Origin: Lachnospiraceae bacterium
Lineage (GTDB): Bacteria; Bacillota; Clostridia; Lachnospirales; Lachnospiraceae
Length of the DNA stretch: 36,073 nucleotides
Assembly: GCA_015057085.1 (NCBI GenBank)
Contig: SVFB01000110.1
Coordinates: forward strand, 1-36,073
Direction: 5' to 3'
Every line of letters begins with the position of its first letter. The first letter of the stretch is position 1. The position numbers and the translations under genes are program-made. Of this stretch, positions 15,479 to 23,216 are shown piece by piece. The notes under the pieces are model-generated. The model was not told the origin of the DNA, did not search any database, and saw only the letters and a program-made list of their open reading frames with translations.

Positions 15479-16741
15479 ATGAATATCTTGATTGTAGATG
15501 ATTTAAAAGCCGTTTTAGACAGCCTTCAAAATGGAGTGAACTGGACTGCAGCTGGAATTGATGAAGTCTATACTGCCGGAAGTGCAAAGGAAGCAAAGCT
15601 TGTCATGATGAATTTTGACATTGATATATTGCTTACGGATATAGAGATGCCGGAAGAAGATGGGATTTCACTATTTCAGTGGACAAAGAAAATGCAGCCC
15701 GGAATCGTGGGAATCTTTTTGACCAGTCATGCGGAATTTGAATATGCAAGAGAGGCAATTCGCTTGGGGGGATTCGATTATATATTGCAGCCTGCGAGAA
15801 TGGCGGATGTGGAATCCTGTGTGAAGCGTGCTGTGGATGAGGCGCAGCAGAATAAAAAAATCAAGCGCTTGGAAAAGTCCACAGAGGCCTTGTTTGATCA
15901 AAGAGATGGAATGCTTGAACTCCTTTGTGAGAGAGGGCGGGAAAATCGCTTAAAAGATTGCGAAAGCCTGTTTAAAAGTTTGAAAGAAAGCTATTTGACA
16001 GATTTTGAAAATGCTTCTTTTCATGGAATACGAATACAATTGGTGCGTTTTGATACGAAGAAGAATCGCTGGGACAGTGGTTTGATGAAGCTGGTATTTC
16101 GAAATGTGCTAGAAGAATTGTTTGGAGAAGTATATGCCAAAGCAACCATTGCTTGCATGGATATTATGAATTATGTCATTTTTATCGCTGCAGAAAAAGG
16201 CGCAATCAGCGAAGAACAATGGAAAACCGGGGTAGAAGCTTTTGCGGGATTTTTCAATAATCGTATGGAATTTAGGGTTGCTGTATATCCGGATTTGTAT
16301 GAAATGACAGAGTATCGCGATGAGCGGACTCAGGCAATCAGAAGCAGTTGCCTGGAAAATCAACAGAACAAGCCGGGGATTTATTGGGTTGGATTGCAGA
16401 CTGATGTTGTCACGGATGAAAATGCGCAACGCATTCGAATGGCGGAGGATTATATAAAAGCAAACGTGAACCGTGCAATCAGCAGAACGGAAGTGGCAGA
16501 TTATCTGCACTTAAACGAAGAATACTTTTCACGTGTCTTCAAAAAATATACGGGGCGAACCTTTAAGGATTACGATATTGGATATCGCATGGAGTTGGCG
16601 AAAAAACTGCTGGAACAGACAAAGCTTCCAATCAGCATCGTAGCATCGAAAGTGGGATACGATAACTTTTCCCACTTCTCAAAATTGATGAAGAAATACA
16701 CAGGCTTTAGTCCGCAGGAGTACCGAAAATCAAAGTCATAA
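15479..16741 (+). CDS. YesN-family response regulator, receiver plus AraC DNA-binding domain
   Basis: This 420-residue regulator has an N-terminal receiver domain (MNILIVDD, then LLTDIEMPEEDG with phospho-acceptor Asp54, then LTSHAEF and a Lys-less FDYILQPAR end). A middle region of about 180 residues follows, then a C-terminal AraC-type double helix-turn-helix (ISRTEVADYLHLNEEYFSRV and ISIVASKVGYDNFSHFSKL). The usual Lys of the receiver, in the K-P pair after DYI, appears replaced (LQPAR), which could change phosphorylation-dependent switching. It is translationally close to the kinase and most likely activates the importer genes that follow the terminator at 16786-16817. Confidence 0.92.
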   Translation: MNILIVDDLKAVLDSLQNGVNWTAAGIDEVYTAGSAKEAKLVMMNFDIDILLTDIEMPEEDGISLFQWTKKMQPGIVGIFLTSHAEFEYAREAIRLGGFDYILQPARMADVESCVKRAVDEAQQNKKIKRLEKSTEALFDQRDGMLELLCERGRENRLKDCESLFKSLKESYLTDFENASFHGIRIQLVRFDTKKNRWDSGLMKLVFRNVLEELFGEVYAKATIACMDIMNYVIFIAAEKGAISEEQWKTGVEAFAGFFNNRMEFRVAVYPDLYEMTEYRDERTQAIRSSCLENQQNKPGIYWVGLQTDVVTDENAQRIRMAEDYIKANVNRAISRTEVADYLHLNEEYFSRVFKKYTGRTFKDYDIGYRMELAKKLLEQTKLPISIVASKVGYDNFSHFSKLMKKYTGFSPQEYRKSKS

Positions 16742-16785
16742 AACAAAAAATATGTAATGTCACAAAATGGAAAATCGGAATCACG

Positions 16786-16817
16786 AAAAGAGTAGATGAG
16801 AAATCTACTCTTTTTTT
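16786..16817 (+). terminator. Intrinsic terminator between regulator and importer operon
   Basis: AAAAGAGTAGAT (16786-16797) pairs perfectly over 12 bases with ATCTACTCTTTT (16803-16814), followed by T to 16817. It separates the regulator gene from the permeases. No clear promoter is visible in the 42 bases after it, so partial readthrough or an activator-dependent promoter is likely. Confidence 0.85.
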
Positions 16818-16859
16818 ATGATGAATATATCAAAAGAAGTTCTAAACGGAGGGGATTAC

Positions 16860-17777
16860 ATGAAAAAGAAAAAAATCGGATTGAAACGGTTCTGGCCGCT
16901 GTATCTGATGTTTTTGCCGGGCGGTTTGTATTTGTTAATCAATAATTATATACCGATGGCAGGATTGGTGGTCGCTTTTAAAAGCTATAAAGTCAGAGAT
17001 GGACTTTTTGGCAGCCAATTCAACGGACTTAAGAATTTTAAATTTCTGTTCGCAACGCCGGATGCCTGGACCATCACCAGAAATACCATTTTGTACAATG
17101 TGGTATTCATTATTTTAAATACTTTGTTGGGGATTATTTTTGCAATCTTCATTTGCGATGCGGTCAACAAGCGATTAAAGAAAACGTATCAGAGTGCCAT
17201 TTTGTTCCCGTACCTGATGAGTGCGGTTATCATCGGCTATATCGTATTTGCTTTTTGCAGCACGCAAAACGGAATTTTAAATAATACAATTCTTCCATTT
17301 TTTGGAAAGGATGCAGTCAGTTGGTATCAGGAAGCAAAGTATTGGCCATTCATCATTATCTTCGTAAACACCTGGAAAGGCGTAGGATACGGATGCTTGA
17401 TTTACATATCGGCCATCAATGGAATTGATCCATCACTTTATGAGGCGGCAGCCTTGGATGGAGCTTCGAAATGGAAGCAGATTAAGCATATCACACTTCC
17501 TTCTTTGGTTCCTACGATTATTACACTGACATTAATGAGCATCGGCCGTATCTTTTATTCAGATTTTGGACTGTTTTATCAAGTGCCGAGAAATGCAGGA
17601 GCGTTGTATTCCACAACCAATGTTATCGACACTTATGTATATCGAGGCTTGATGGAACAGGGAAATATCGGAATGTCAGCTGCGGCAGGATTTTATCAGT
17701 CCATTGTAGGATTTGTGCTGGTATTGGCAGCGAACCTTGTGGTCCGCAAAATCAGTAGAGAAAACGCATTGTTCTAG
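16860..17777 (+). CDS. Carbohydrate ABC transporter permease, LplB type
   Basis: This 305-residue permease has six hydrophobic segments and the cytoplasmic EAA loop YEAAALDGASKWKQI, which docks the ATPase. The opening (FWPLYLMFLPGGLYLL, then MAGLVVAFKSYK and GLFGSQFNGLKNF) is the LplB/YtcP group used for complex oligosaccharides. I chose the ATG at 16860 because GGAGGGG (16848-16854) precedes it by five bases; an in-frame ATG at 16818 lies at the end of the terminator and has no ribosome site. It forms one importer with the next two genes. The ATPase must come from elsewhere. Confidence 0.92.
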   Translation: MKKKKIGLKRFWPLYLMFLPGGLYLLINNYIPMAGLVVAFKSYKVRDGLFGSQFNGLKNFKFLFATPDAWTITRNTILYNVVFIILNTLLGIIFAIFICDAVNKRLKKTYQSAILFPYLMSAVIIGYIVFAFCSTQNGILNNTILPFFGKDAVSWYQEAKYWPFIIIFVNTWKGVGYGCLIYISAINGIDPSLYEAAALDGASKWKQIKHITLPSLVPTIITLTLMSIGRIFYSDFGLFYQVPRNAGALYSTTNVIDTYVYRGLMEQGNIGMSAAAGFYQSIVGFVLVLAANLVVRKISRENALF

Positions 17778-17786
17778 GAGGAAGAT

Positions 17787-18674
17787 ATGAAAGAGAAGAC
17801 ATTTTCAGGTTATCAAATTCTGTCCAATGCCGTTATGATCATTTGGACATTGTTAATCATCTTACCATTTTTACTTTTGTTTATGTCATCCATTACGGAT
17901 GAAAATGTGTTGGTTGCTTATGGATATTCGTTCTTTCCGAGAAAGTTTTCTGTTGCATCCTATGCCTATATCATTCGTTCGGGCATAAAGATTTTAAAAG
18001 CTTACGGAGTCAGTATTGGAGTGACAGCGGTGGGCGTATTCTTCCACGTATTTCTGGCGGCTATGATGGCATATCCGCTGTCCTGTAAGAATTTGCCGGG
18101 TAGAAAAGTTCTAAACTTTTATGTGTTTTTCACCATGTTATTCAATGGCGGAATTGTACCAAGTTATTTGATGTGGTCTGCGTTTGGTGTCAAAGATACA
18201 ATCCTTGCGCAATTGCTTCCAAATTTTTTGGTCAGCGCATGGAATGTAATGATGATTCGCACCTATTTCACCACCAGCATTCCGGATTCGCTTTATGAAG
18301 CGGCAGAAATAGATGGAGCATCTCAATTCCAGATATTCAGAAAAATCGTGCTACCGCTTGGTAAGCCGATTCTGGTTACCATAGGAACCTTTGCGGGCTT
18401 AACATATTGGAATGATTGGACCAACGGATTGTATTATTTGCAGAAAAACAAAGAATTATATAATGTGCAGAATTTACTGAATCAAATGGTTTCCAATATT
18501 CAGTTTTTGGCATCCAGCGCAAATTCTAATGTGACAAGTGCTTCTGCGCAGATTCCGTCCACCGGAATCCAGATGGCGATTGCCTTTGTTGCAATTTTGC
18601 CGATTATGCTGATATTCCCATTCTTCCAGAAATATTATTCAAAGGGATTAACCCTCGGTGGAGTAAAGGGATAA
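17787..18674 (+). CDS. Carbohydrate ABC transporter permease, LplC/YtcP type
   Basis: This 295-residue second permease of the importer has six hydrophobic segments and the EAA loop YEAAEIDGASQFQIFRKI. Its C-terminus, FPFFQKYYSKGLTLGGVKG, is the near-invariant end of this permease group. AGGAGG at 17776-17781 begins in the stop codon of the first permease, so the two are tightly coupled. Confidence 0.93.
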   Translation: MKEKTFSGYQILSNAVMIIWTLLIILPFLLLFMSSITDENVLVAYGYSFFPRKFSVASYAYIIRSGIKILKAYGVSIGVTAVGVFFHVFLAAMMAYPLSCKNLPGRKVLNFYVFFTMLFNGGIVPSYLMWSAFGVKDTILAQLLPNFLVSAWNVMMIRTYFTTSIPDSLYEAAEIDGASQFQIFRKIVLPLGKPILVTIGTFAGLTYWNDWTNGLYYLQKNKELYNVQNLLNQMVSNIQFLASSANSNVTSASAQIPSTGIQMAIAFVAILPIMLIFPFFQKYYSKGLTLGGVKG

Positions 18675-18696
18675 AGGATAAATCGTCTTAGATATT

Positions 18697-18725
18697 TTGA
18701 CAGCGAAAGCTGTTTGAAATATAAA
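18697..18725 (+). promoter_or_regulatory. Strong internal promoter for the binding-protein gene
   Basis: TTGACA (18697-18702) and TATAAA (18720-18725) are 17 bases apart, in the 89-base gap between the second permease and the lipoprotein gene. It would let the binding protein be made in excess over the permeases. Confidence 0.7.
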
Positions 18726-18763
18726 TGTAATGTATTGCAAAATTTTAAGGAGGGTAAAGCAAT

Positions 18764-20374
18764 ATGAAAAAGAAAGTAGTGAGTGCACTTTTGGTTGCTG
18801 CTATGGCCATGGGAACATTGGCAGGATGCGGCGGCAAGGATGACAGCAGCCAGGGAAATGCAACCGGAGCTGTATCGGAGAACGGAACCACAAAGACCTC
18901 TGTTGGAGAGTATACTGCAGAGAATCCTTATCATCTGGTATTTGAGTATATCGAATTCTATGAGCAGGATGAAACTGCGCGTCAAGCTGTTGAAGATGAA
19001 ATCAACAAGTATATGACAGAGAATTATCAGATCGAAGTAGAACTTCTTCCGGTATCCTTTGCAGATTATGCAACCAATACCCAGTTAATGTTAACCGGTG
19101 GTGACGAACTCGATGTCATTCCGATTATGTACAATTATGCAGCAAGCTGGATCAACATGGATGGAATTTATGATATGTCATCAATGATGGATTCAGAAGA
19201 TGGACAAAAGATTGTTGAGGCACTCGGTGGGGAAGAGACTGCTTATGTAGGTCAGATGAACGGAATCTTATTTGGATTCCCGGCAAACAAGGAATCTGTA
19301 GAATTGGGCGGCCTTTGCATGAGAGCCGATGTCTGTGATGAACTTGGATTGACCGAGAAATATAATTTGGATAAAGAAAATTCTGATACCTATGATGGCA
19401 CTTCCATCACATGGGAAGAGGCAGAAGAAATCTTTGCAGCAGTAAAGGCGGCAAAACCGAACATGACACCATTATATTTGTACAATACAAGTCAGAATGC
19501 ACGTTTTGTATCTTTTGATACATTAGTTGACAGTTTTGGTGGCCTTGATCTTGCAGAAGATAAGGAATCTACTACTGTTGTGAATTTGTTTGAGACAGAT
19601 ACATACAAGGATTATGTATATATGATGGCTGATTGGTATGATAAGGGATATATTTATCCGGATGCAGCCACCGATACACAGGGAACAGCTGCTATGATGC
19701 AGGCCGGAAATACCTTCTCATATGCAACCGCGATTAAGCCGGGATTTTTATCAGAGGCTGAATCTGCAAACGGATGTGAGTGCTATGTTATCTATGTGGA
19801 GCCAAAGAATGATAAGTATATCGGAACCATGAACGTTTCCTTCATCGACACCGGTATTGCAAACAACTCTAAAGATCCGGAAATGGCATTTAAGTTTATT
19901 TCTGCATTATATAGTGATGCAACACTTTATAACTTATGGCAGTATGGAATCGAGAACGTGAACTATCAGATTCTCGAGGATGGCACCGCTTATTTTGTAG
20001 ATGGTGAGGATGGAACTAATTACAAGTATCATCAAAATACAGGATGGGCAATGGGTAACCAGTTCCAGTCACTTGTATGGAATGACGGAACAAAGAATGC
20101 CGATTACTGGGATCTTTTGAAGTCACACAATGATAATGCATATTATACTGCAGCTTATGGATTTATGTGGGATAGTTCAGAATATCAAAATGAGATGTCT
20201 GCGCTGTCTACCGCACTTAGTACCTATCAGGCAACACTTGAGACCGGTACATGCGGAACCGCAAAAGTACAGGAAACATTGGATGCTTTAAATGAAGCTT
20301 TAAATGCAGCAGGTTTACAGACTGTTATCGAAGAAAAGCAAAATCAGTTAAATGATTGGCTGAAAGAACAATAA
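18764..20374 (+). CDS. Extracellular sugar-binding lipoprotein, LplA/YtcQ type
   Basis: This 536-residue solute-binding protein has a lipoprotein signal ending LAGC, with Cys22 as the lipid-anchored residue, followed by a flexible Gly/Ser/Asp linker. The body has features of large family-1 binding proteins. The late region (GIANNSKDPEMAFKFISALY, then LWQYGIENVNYQI) matches the DUF3502-type end of LplA-like proteins that pair with LplB/LplC permeases. The ligand is probably an oligosaccharide, but its identity is unknown. A ribosome site, AGGAGGG, precedes the ATG. It has its own promoter and is followed by palindromic elements. Confidence 0.9.
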   Translation: MKKKVVSALLVAAMAMGTLAGCGGKDDSSQGNATGAVSENGTTKTSVGEYTAENPYHLVFEYIEFYEQDETARQAVEDEINKYMTENYQIEVELLPVSFADYATNTQLMLTGGDELDVIPIMYNYAASWINMDGIYDMSSMMDSEDGQKIVEALGGEETAYVGQMNGILFGFPANKESVELGGLCMRADVCDELGLTEKYNLDKENSDTYDGTSITWEEAEEIFAAVKAAKPNMTPLYLYNTSQNARFVSFDTLVDSFGGLDLAEDKESTTVVNLFETDTYKDYVYMMADWYDKGYIYPDAATDTQGTAAMMQAGNTFSYATAIKPGFLSEAESANGCECYVIYVEPKNDKYIGTMNVSFIDTGIANNSKDPEMAFKFISALYSDATLYNLWQYGIENVNYQILEDGTAYFVDGEDGTNYKYHQNTGWAMGNQFQSLVWNDGTKNADYWDLLKSHNDNAYYTAAYGFMWDSSEYQNEMSALSTALSTYQATLETGTCGTAKVQETLDALNEALNAAGLQTVIEEKQNQLNDWLKEQ

Positions 20375-20377
20375 ATT

Positions 20378-20504
20378 CAAGTCTCGCTCGCGAGACTTGG
20401 CGCGAGATTTGCGTCAGCGTAGCTGACATATTTCATATGCAAATCTCTGCGCATCCTCGCGGAGCGTTTATCTCAGTCGGAGATTGTAACTCCGACTGAG
20501 ATAA
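20378..20504. repeat. Cluster of palindromic elements including a three-way junction
   Basis: Three structures follow the lipoprotein gene. CAAGTCTCGC (20378-20387) pairs with GCGAGACTTG (20390-20399). Next, 20400-20452 folds as a branched structure: outer stem GCGC plus GAGATTTGC (20400-20412) with GCAAATCTC, a bulged T and GCGC (20439-20452), enclosing hairpins GTCAGC/GCTGAC (20413-20427) and ATAT/ATAT (20428-20438). Last, 20468-20482 pairs with 20490-20504 over 15 perfect bases and lacks a T-run. The bases TTCAAGTCTCGCT also occur inverted near 4942-4955. No protein frame is supported. This looks like a host repetitive element of the REP/BIME kind. Confidence 0.65.
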
Positions 20505-20527
20505 TTACCTAAACGAATCTACAGCAG

Positions 20528-20560
20528 ATCCCGGCGGAATCTTCCGCCGGGATTTGTGTT
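20528..20560 (+). terminator. Intrinsic terminator downstream of the first importer operon
   Basis: ATCCCGGCGGAA (20528-20539) and TTCCGCCGGGAT (20542-20553) are perfect inverted arms, realistically a 10-bp stem with a six-base loop, followed by the T-rich TTGTGTTTTATTTG. It overlaps the next promoter. Confidence 0.75.
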
Positions 20561-20582
20561 TTATTTGTAACATCGATATAAT
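20554..20582 (+). promoter_or_regulatory. Promoter for the 20615-24588 operon
   Basis: TTGTGT (20554-20559) and TATAAT (20577-20582) are 17 bases apart, giving a leader of about 26 bases. The -35 box directly abuts the terminator stem. Confidence 0.6.
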
Positions 20583-20614
20583 AATATTAATCAATAAAAG
20601 GAGATTTTGAAACG

Positions 20615-21388
20615 ATGTGGCTTAGCCGATATTTGGTTTATTTTACAATTTATAGTGTAGTAGGATGGGTATATGAATGCATCTTTGCAATATGTACGCG
20701 AAAGCATTGGGAAAATCGAGGCTTTTTGTATGGCCCGGTCATCCCAATCTACGGCGTAGGCGGAACTGCGCTGATGATTTTAACTGAGAGTTTGGCACTG
20801 TTTGGAATCCATTTGAACTGGTGGCAACTGTTTTTGGTTGGAAGTGTGGGAAGCTTTATTTTGGAATTCGGAACACACTGGACACTGGAGAAACTGTTTC
20901 ATGCATATTGGTGGGACTATTCCAATATGCCACTCAATATTCAGGGAAGAGTTTGCCTTCCATATACACTTTGTTTTGGTTTGGCTGCGCTACTGGCTAA
21001 TTATGCAATCATCCCGTTTTTTGTGAAGATCACTTCCTGGATGACGCCGTTGTGCTATGAAATATTCGCATTGATTTTTGTGGCATTTATTGCGGCAGAT
21101 ACCACGCTTACCATATCGGCGCTCACAGATTTCAGCCGAAAGGTTGCATCGGTTGACAAAGCCTTTAATGACCGGATGCAAAAGGTGGTGGACAACGTAC
21201 AGGATAATTTCGAAGAAGGCAAAGCAAAATTCAGCAAAGAACAGTTTGCAAATTATATTTCCGGATTGGATGCGTTGAAAAAGTCAGCATTGAAGCGTGT
21301 AAAAGGCTATCGAAATCCGAAGATTGAAAAGGCAAATGTGGAAGAAATCTTCGAAATATTAAAAAAGAAAATCAAGATAAAAAAGTAA
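20615..21388 (+). CDS. CmpB-like membrane protein (putative ABC transporter permease family)
   Basis: This 257-residue protein has about five hydrophobic segments in the first 165 residues, then a charged soluble tail of about 90 residues that is probably helical. The motifs GFLYGPVIPIYGVGG, WDYSNMPLNIQGRVCLPY and an early VGWVYE are those of the CmpB-type family annotated as putative ABC transporter permeases (PF06541). The biological role of that family is not established. AAAAGGAG lies 11 bases before the ATG. It is the first gene of an operon with a phosphatase, a glycosyltransferase and a repair fusion. Confidence 0.78.
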   Translation: MWLSRYLVYFTIYSVVGWVYECIFAICTRKHWENRGFLYGPVIPIYGVGGTALMILTESLALFGIHLNWWQLFLVGSVGSFILEFGTHWTLEKLFHAYWWDYSNMPLNIQGRVCLPYTLCFGLAALLANYAIIPFFVKITSWMTPLCYEIFALIFVAFIAADTTLTISALTDFSRKVASVDKAFNDRMQKVVDNVQDNFEEGKAKFSKEQFANYISGLDALKKSALKRVKGYRNPKIEKANVEEIFEILKKKIKIKK

Positions 21389-21409
21389 TGGATTGGAGTC
21401 ATTCGTTTT

Positions 21410-21967
21410 ATGTTATATATTATGAGACATGGTCGTACGGACTGGAATGTTGATTATAAAGTCCAGGGGCGTACGGATATTCCTCTGAATGAGGAAGGAA
21501 TTCAGATGGCGCAAAAGGCGCGTGGAAAGATTCAAAAGATTCCTTTTGATATTTGCTATTCTTCACCACTTATTCGTGCAAAGAAGACAGCAGAAATCGT
21601 GTTGGAAGGAACTGATTGCCCGATTGTGGAGGATGAACGCTTGATGGAGATGAGCTTTGGCATCTGTGAGGGAGATAGTCATATCTTTCGCAATCCAAAT
21701 CATCCTCTGTTTAAGTTATTTAAAGATCCTGTCAATTATATTACAGTTGAGGGAGGAGAAAGCTTTGATGATGTGTCTAATCGATGTAAGTCCTTCTTAA
21801 AAGAAGTGATTGCGCCGGAGTTGGCAGTAGATAAGAATATATTAATCGTAGCGCATGGAGCATTAAATTGCTGTATGATTGGTCAAATAAGGCGTACGCC
21901 TTTGGAGCATTTCTGGGACAATATGACAGAGAATTGCGAATTGGTGGAACTGGGCAATCGGATTTAA
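21410..21967 (+). CDS. Histidine phosphatase family protein (phosphoglycerate-mutase-like)
   Basis: This 185-residue enzyme belongs to the histidine phosphatase superfamily. The catalytic motif MRHGRTDWN gives phospho-accepting His7. The paired residues appear as SSPLIRAKKTAEIV, the acidic EMSFGICEGDS and the second histidine in VAHGALNC. The substrate could be a sugar phosphate, a cofactor phosphate or a phosphoglycerate; the sequence does not decide. The start has GGAG 11 bases upstream; a second ATG four codons on would drop part of the first strand and is less likely. Confidence 0.88.
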   Translation: MLYIMRHGRTDWNVDYKVQGRTDIPLNEEGIQMAQKARGKIQKIPFDICYSSPLIRAKKTAEIVLEGTDCPIVEDERLMEMSFGICEGDSHIFRNPNHPLFKLFKDPVNYITVEGGESFDDVSNRCKSFLKEVIAPELAVDKNILIVAHGALNCCMIGQIRRTPLEHFWDNMTENCELVELGNRI

Positions 21968-21989
21968 GACAAAGGGGGTTGGAGGCACT

Positions 21990-23216
21990 ATGGACAAGTT
22001 GAAATATGCAGGAAAGAGAGTTTTGGTAGTATGTTCAAGACAAATCTGCTATTTCAGCGGTAATTTCTTTGCTGCGCAGATGGCTGATGCATTTGAGCGT
22101 CTTGGATGTGAAGTGACAAGGCTTGAATTTACCCTAGACGATGATTTGGATCGGATTCTTGTGCCTTTTCATTATTCCAACTTCGATCTGATTATTGATG
22201 TGAATACGCAGATGTGCCATTTGGAGGATGATGATGGAATGGTCTTGGATTTAATCGGAGGACCGTTCTATGATTATATTGTGGACCATCCTTTATTTCA
22301 CTATAACAGTTTGAACTCGCCGATTAAGGATTTACATGCAATTACCCTTGATCGAGGACAAAAGGAATATATAGATCGCTATTACAAAAATGTAAAATCA
22401 TCACTGTTCATGCCACTGTCAGGAAACGAGGCTGTGGAGCAGACGAAATTGACGGCCAAGCCGGAGCGTATTCTTTTGATGAGTACTTATGTGCCGCCGC
22501 AGAAGTCCTATGAGGTGGTGGAATCATCTCCGGAGCTTTTGATGAAATTGCAAAAGGGCATCATTGATATCAGAACCCAGGATCCGTATGTTACGAATGA
22601 AGCAGTTTTAGAGACTGTTTTAAAAGATATTGGATTTGGAGTACAATCCTGGGAAGAAATCGATGATCAGCAGTTTGCTCATTTGTTAAATGCATGCTAT
22701 CCGGCTGATGTTTATATCCGCAATTATTTCAGAGATAAGACTACCAGAGCGTTGCTTGCTGCCGGAATCCCAATTGTGGTTGTGGGAGAGGGTTGGTATG
22801 AATTTAAGCATTCAAAAGAATATTTATTGCAAATACAAAAACCTTGTGACTTCTCTTTGTCCTATGAGAGGATTGCAAAGGAACATATTATCTTAAATAA
22901 TGCACCGATGTTTCCGGATGGAATGCATGACCGTGTTATTGGTGGAATGGCAAACCATTGTGCTGTTCTGACGGAGCGGACCGCCTATTTGGAAGAGACC
23001 TTTAAGGAGGGAAAAAATATTGCTTTTTATGATGCTAGAAAACTCTCTACTTTGGGGGATGTGGCAACAGCTCTTTTGACCAGGCCATCCGCAGTTATGG
23101 ATTTGCAGGAAGAGGGGTATATTGCCTACAAAAAGCATCATACCTGGGATCATCGCGCATTGCAATTATTGGAGGAAGTTTATGGCCATTCGCCATCCGA
23201 TAGAACCAATTTATGA
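21990..23216 (+). CDS. CgeB-like glycosyltransferase family protein
   Basis: This 408-residue protein looks like a GT-B type glycosyltransferase of the CgeB/Glyco_trans_1_2 group. The first half shows Rossmann-like strands (RVLVVCSRQICYFSG and FDLIIDVNTQ). The second half has IVVVGEGWYEF and a C-terminal block NNAPMFPDGMHDRVIGGMA then LTERTAYLEETFKEG, typical of the donor-binding end of this group. Donor and acceptor are unknown. GGAGG precedes the ATG by five bases. Its last 35 bases overlap the start of the repair fusion, indicating translational coupling. Confidence 0.72.
   Translation: MDKLKYAGKRVLVVCSRQICYFSGNFFAAQMADAFERLGCEVTRLEFTLDDDLDRILVPFHYSNFDLIIDVNTQMCHLEDDDGMVLDLIGGPFYDYIVDHPLFHYNSLNSPIKDLHAITLDRGQKEYIDRYYKNVKSSLFMPLSGNEAVEQTKLTAKPERILLMSTYVPPQKSYEVVESSPELLMKLQKGIIDIRTQDPYVTNEAVLETVLKDIGFGVQSWEEIDDQQFAHLLNACYPADVYIRNYFRDKTTRALLAAGIPIVVVGEGWYEFKHSKEYLLQIQKPCDFSLSYERIAKEHIILNNAPMFPDGMHDRVIGGMANHCAVLTERTAYLEETFKEGKNIAFYDARKLSTLGDVATALLTRPSAVMDLQEEGYIAYKKHHTWDHRALQLLEEVYGHSPSDRTNL

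Noticed and set aside
16818-16859. Upstream ATG for the LplB-type permease
   Set aside because: It touches the end of the terminator T-run and has no ribosome site, while the ATG at 16860 has GGAGGGG at proper spacing.
20400-20452. tRNA-like or tmRNA-like cloverleaf
   Set aside because: The branched fold has only two inner arms, no T-loop GGTTC-type sequence, no anticodon arm of the right size and no CCA-adjacent acceptor stem.
20378-20553. CRISPR array
   Set aside because: The palindromes differ from one another and are not regularly spaced copies of one repeat; no cas gene is nearby.
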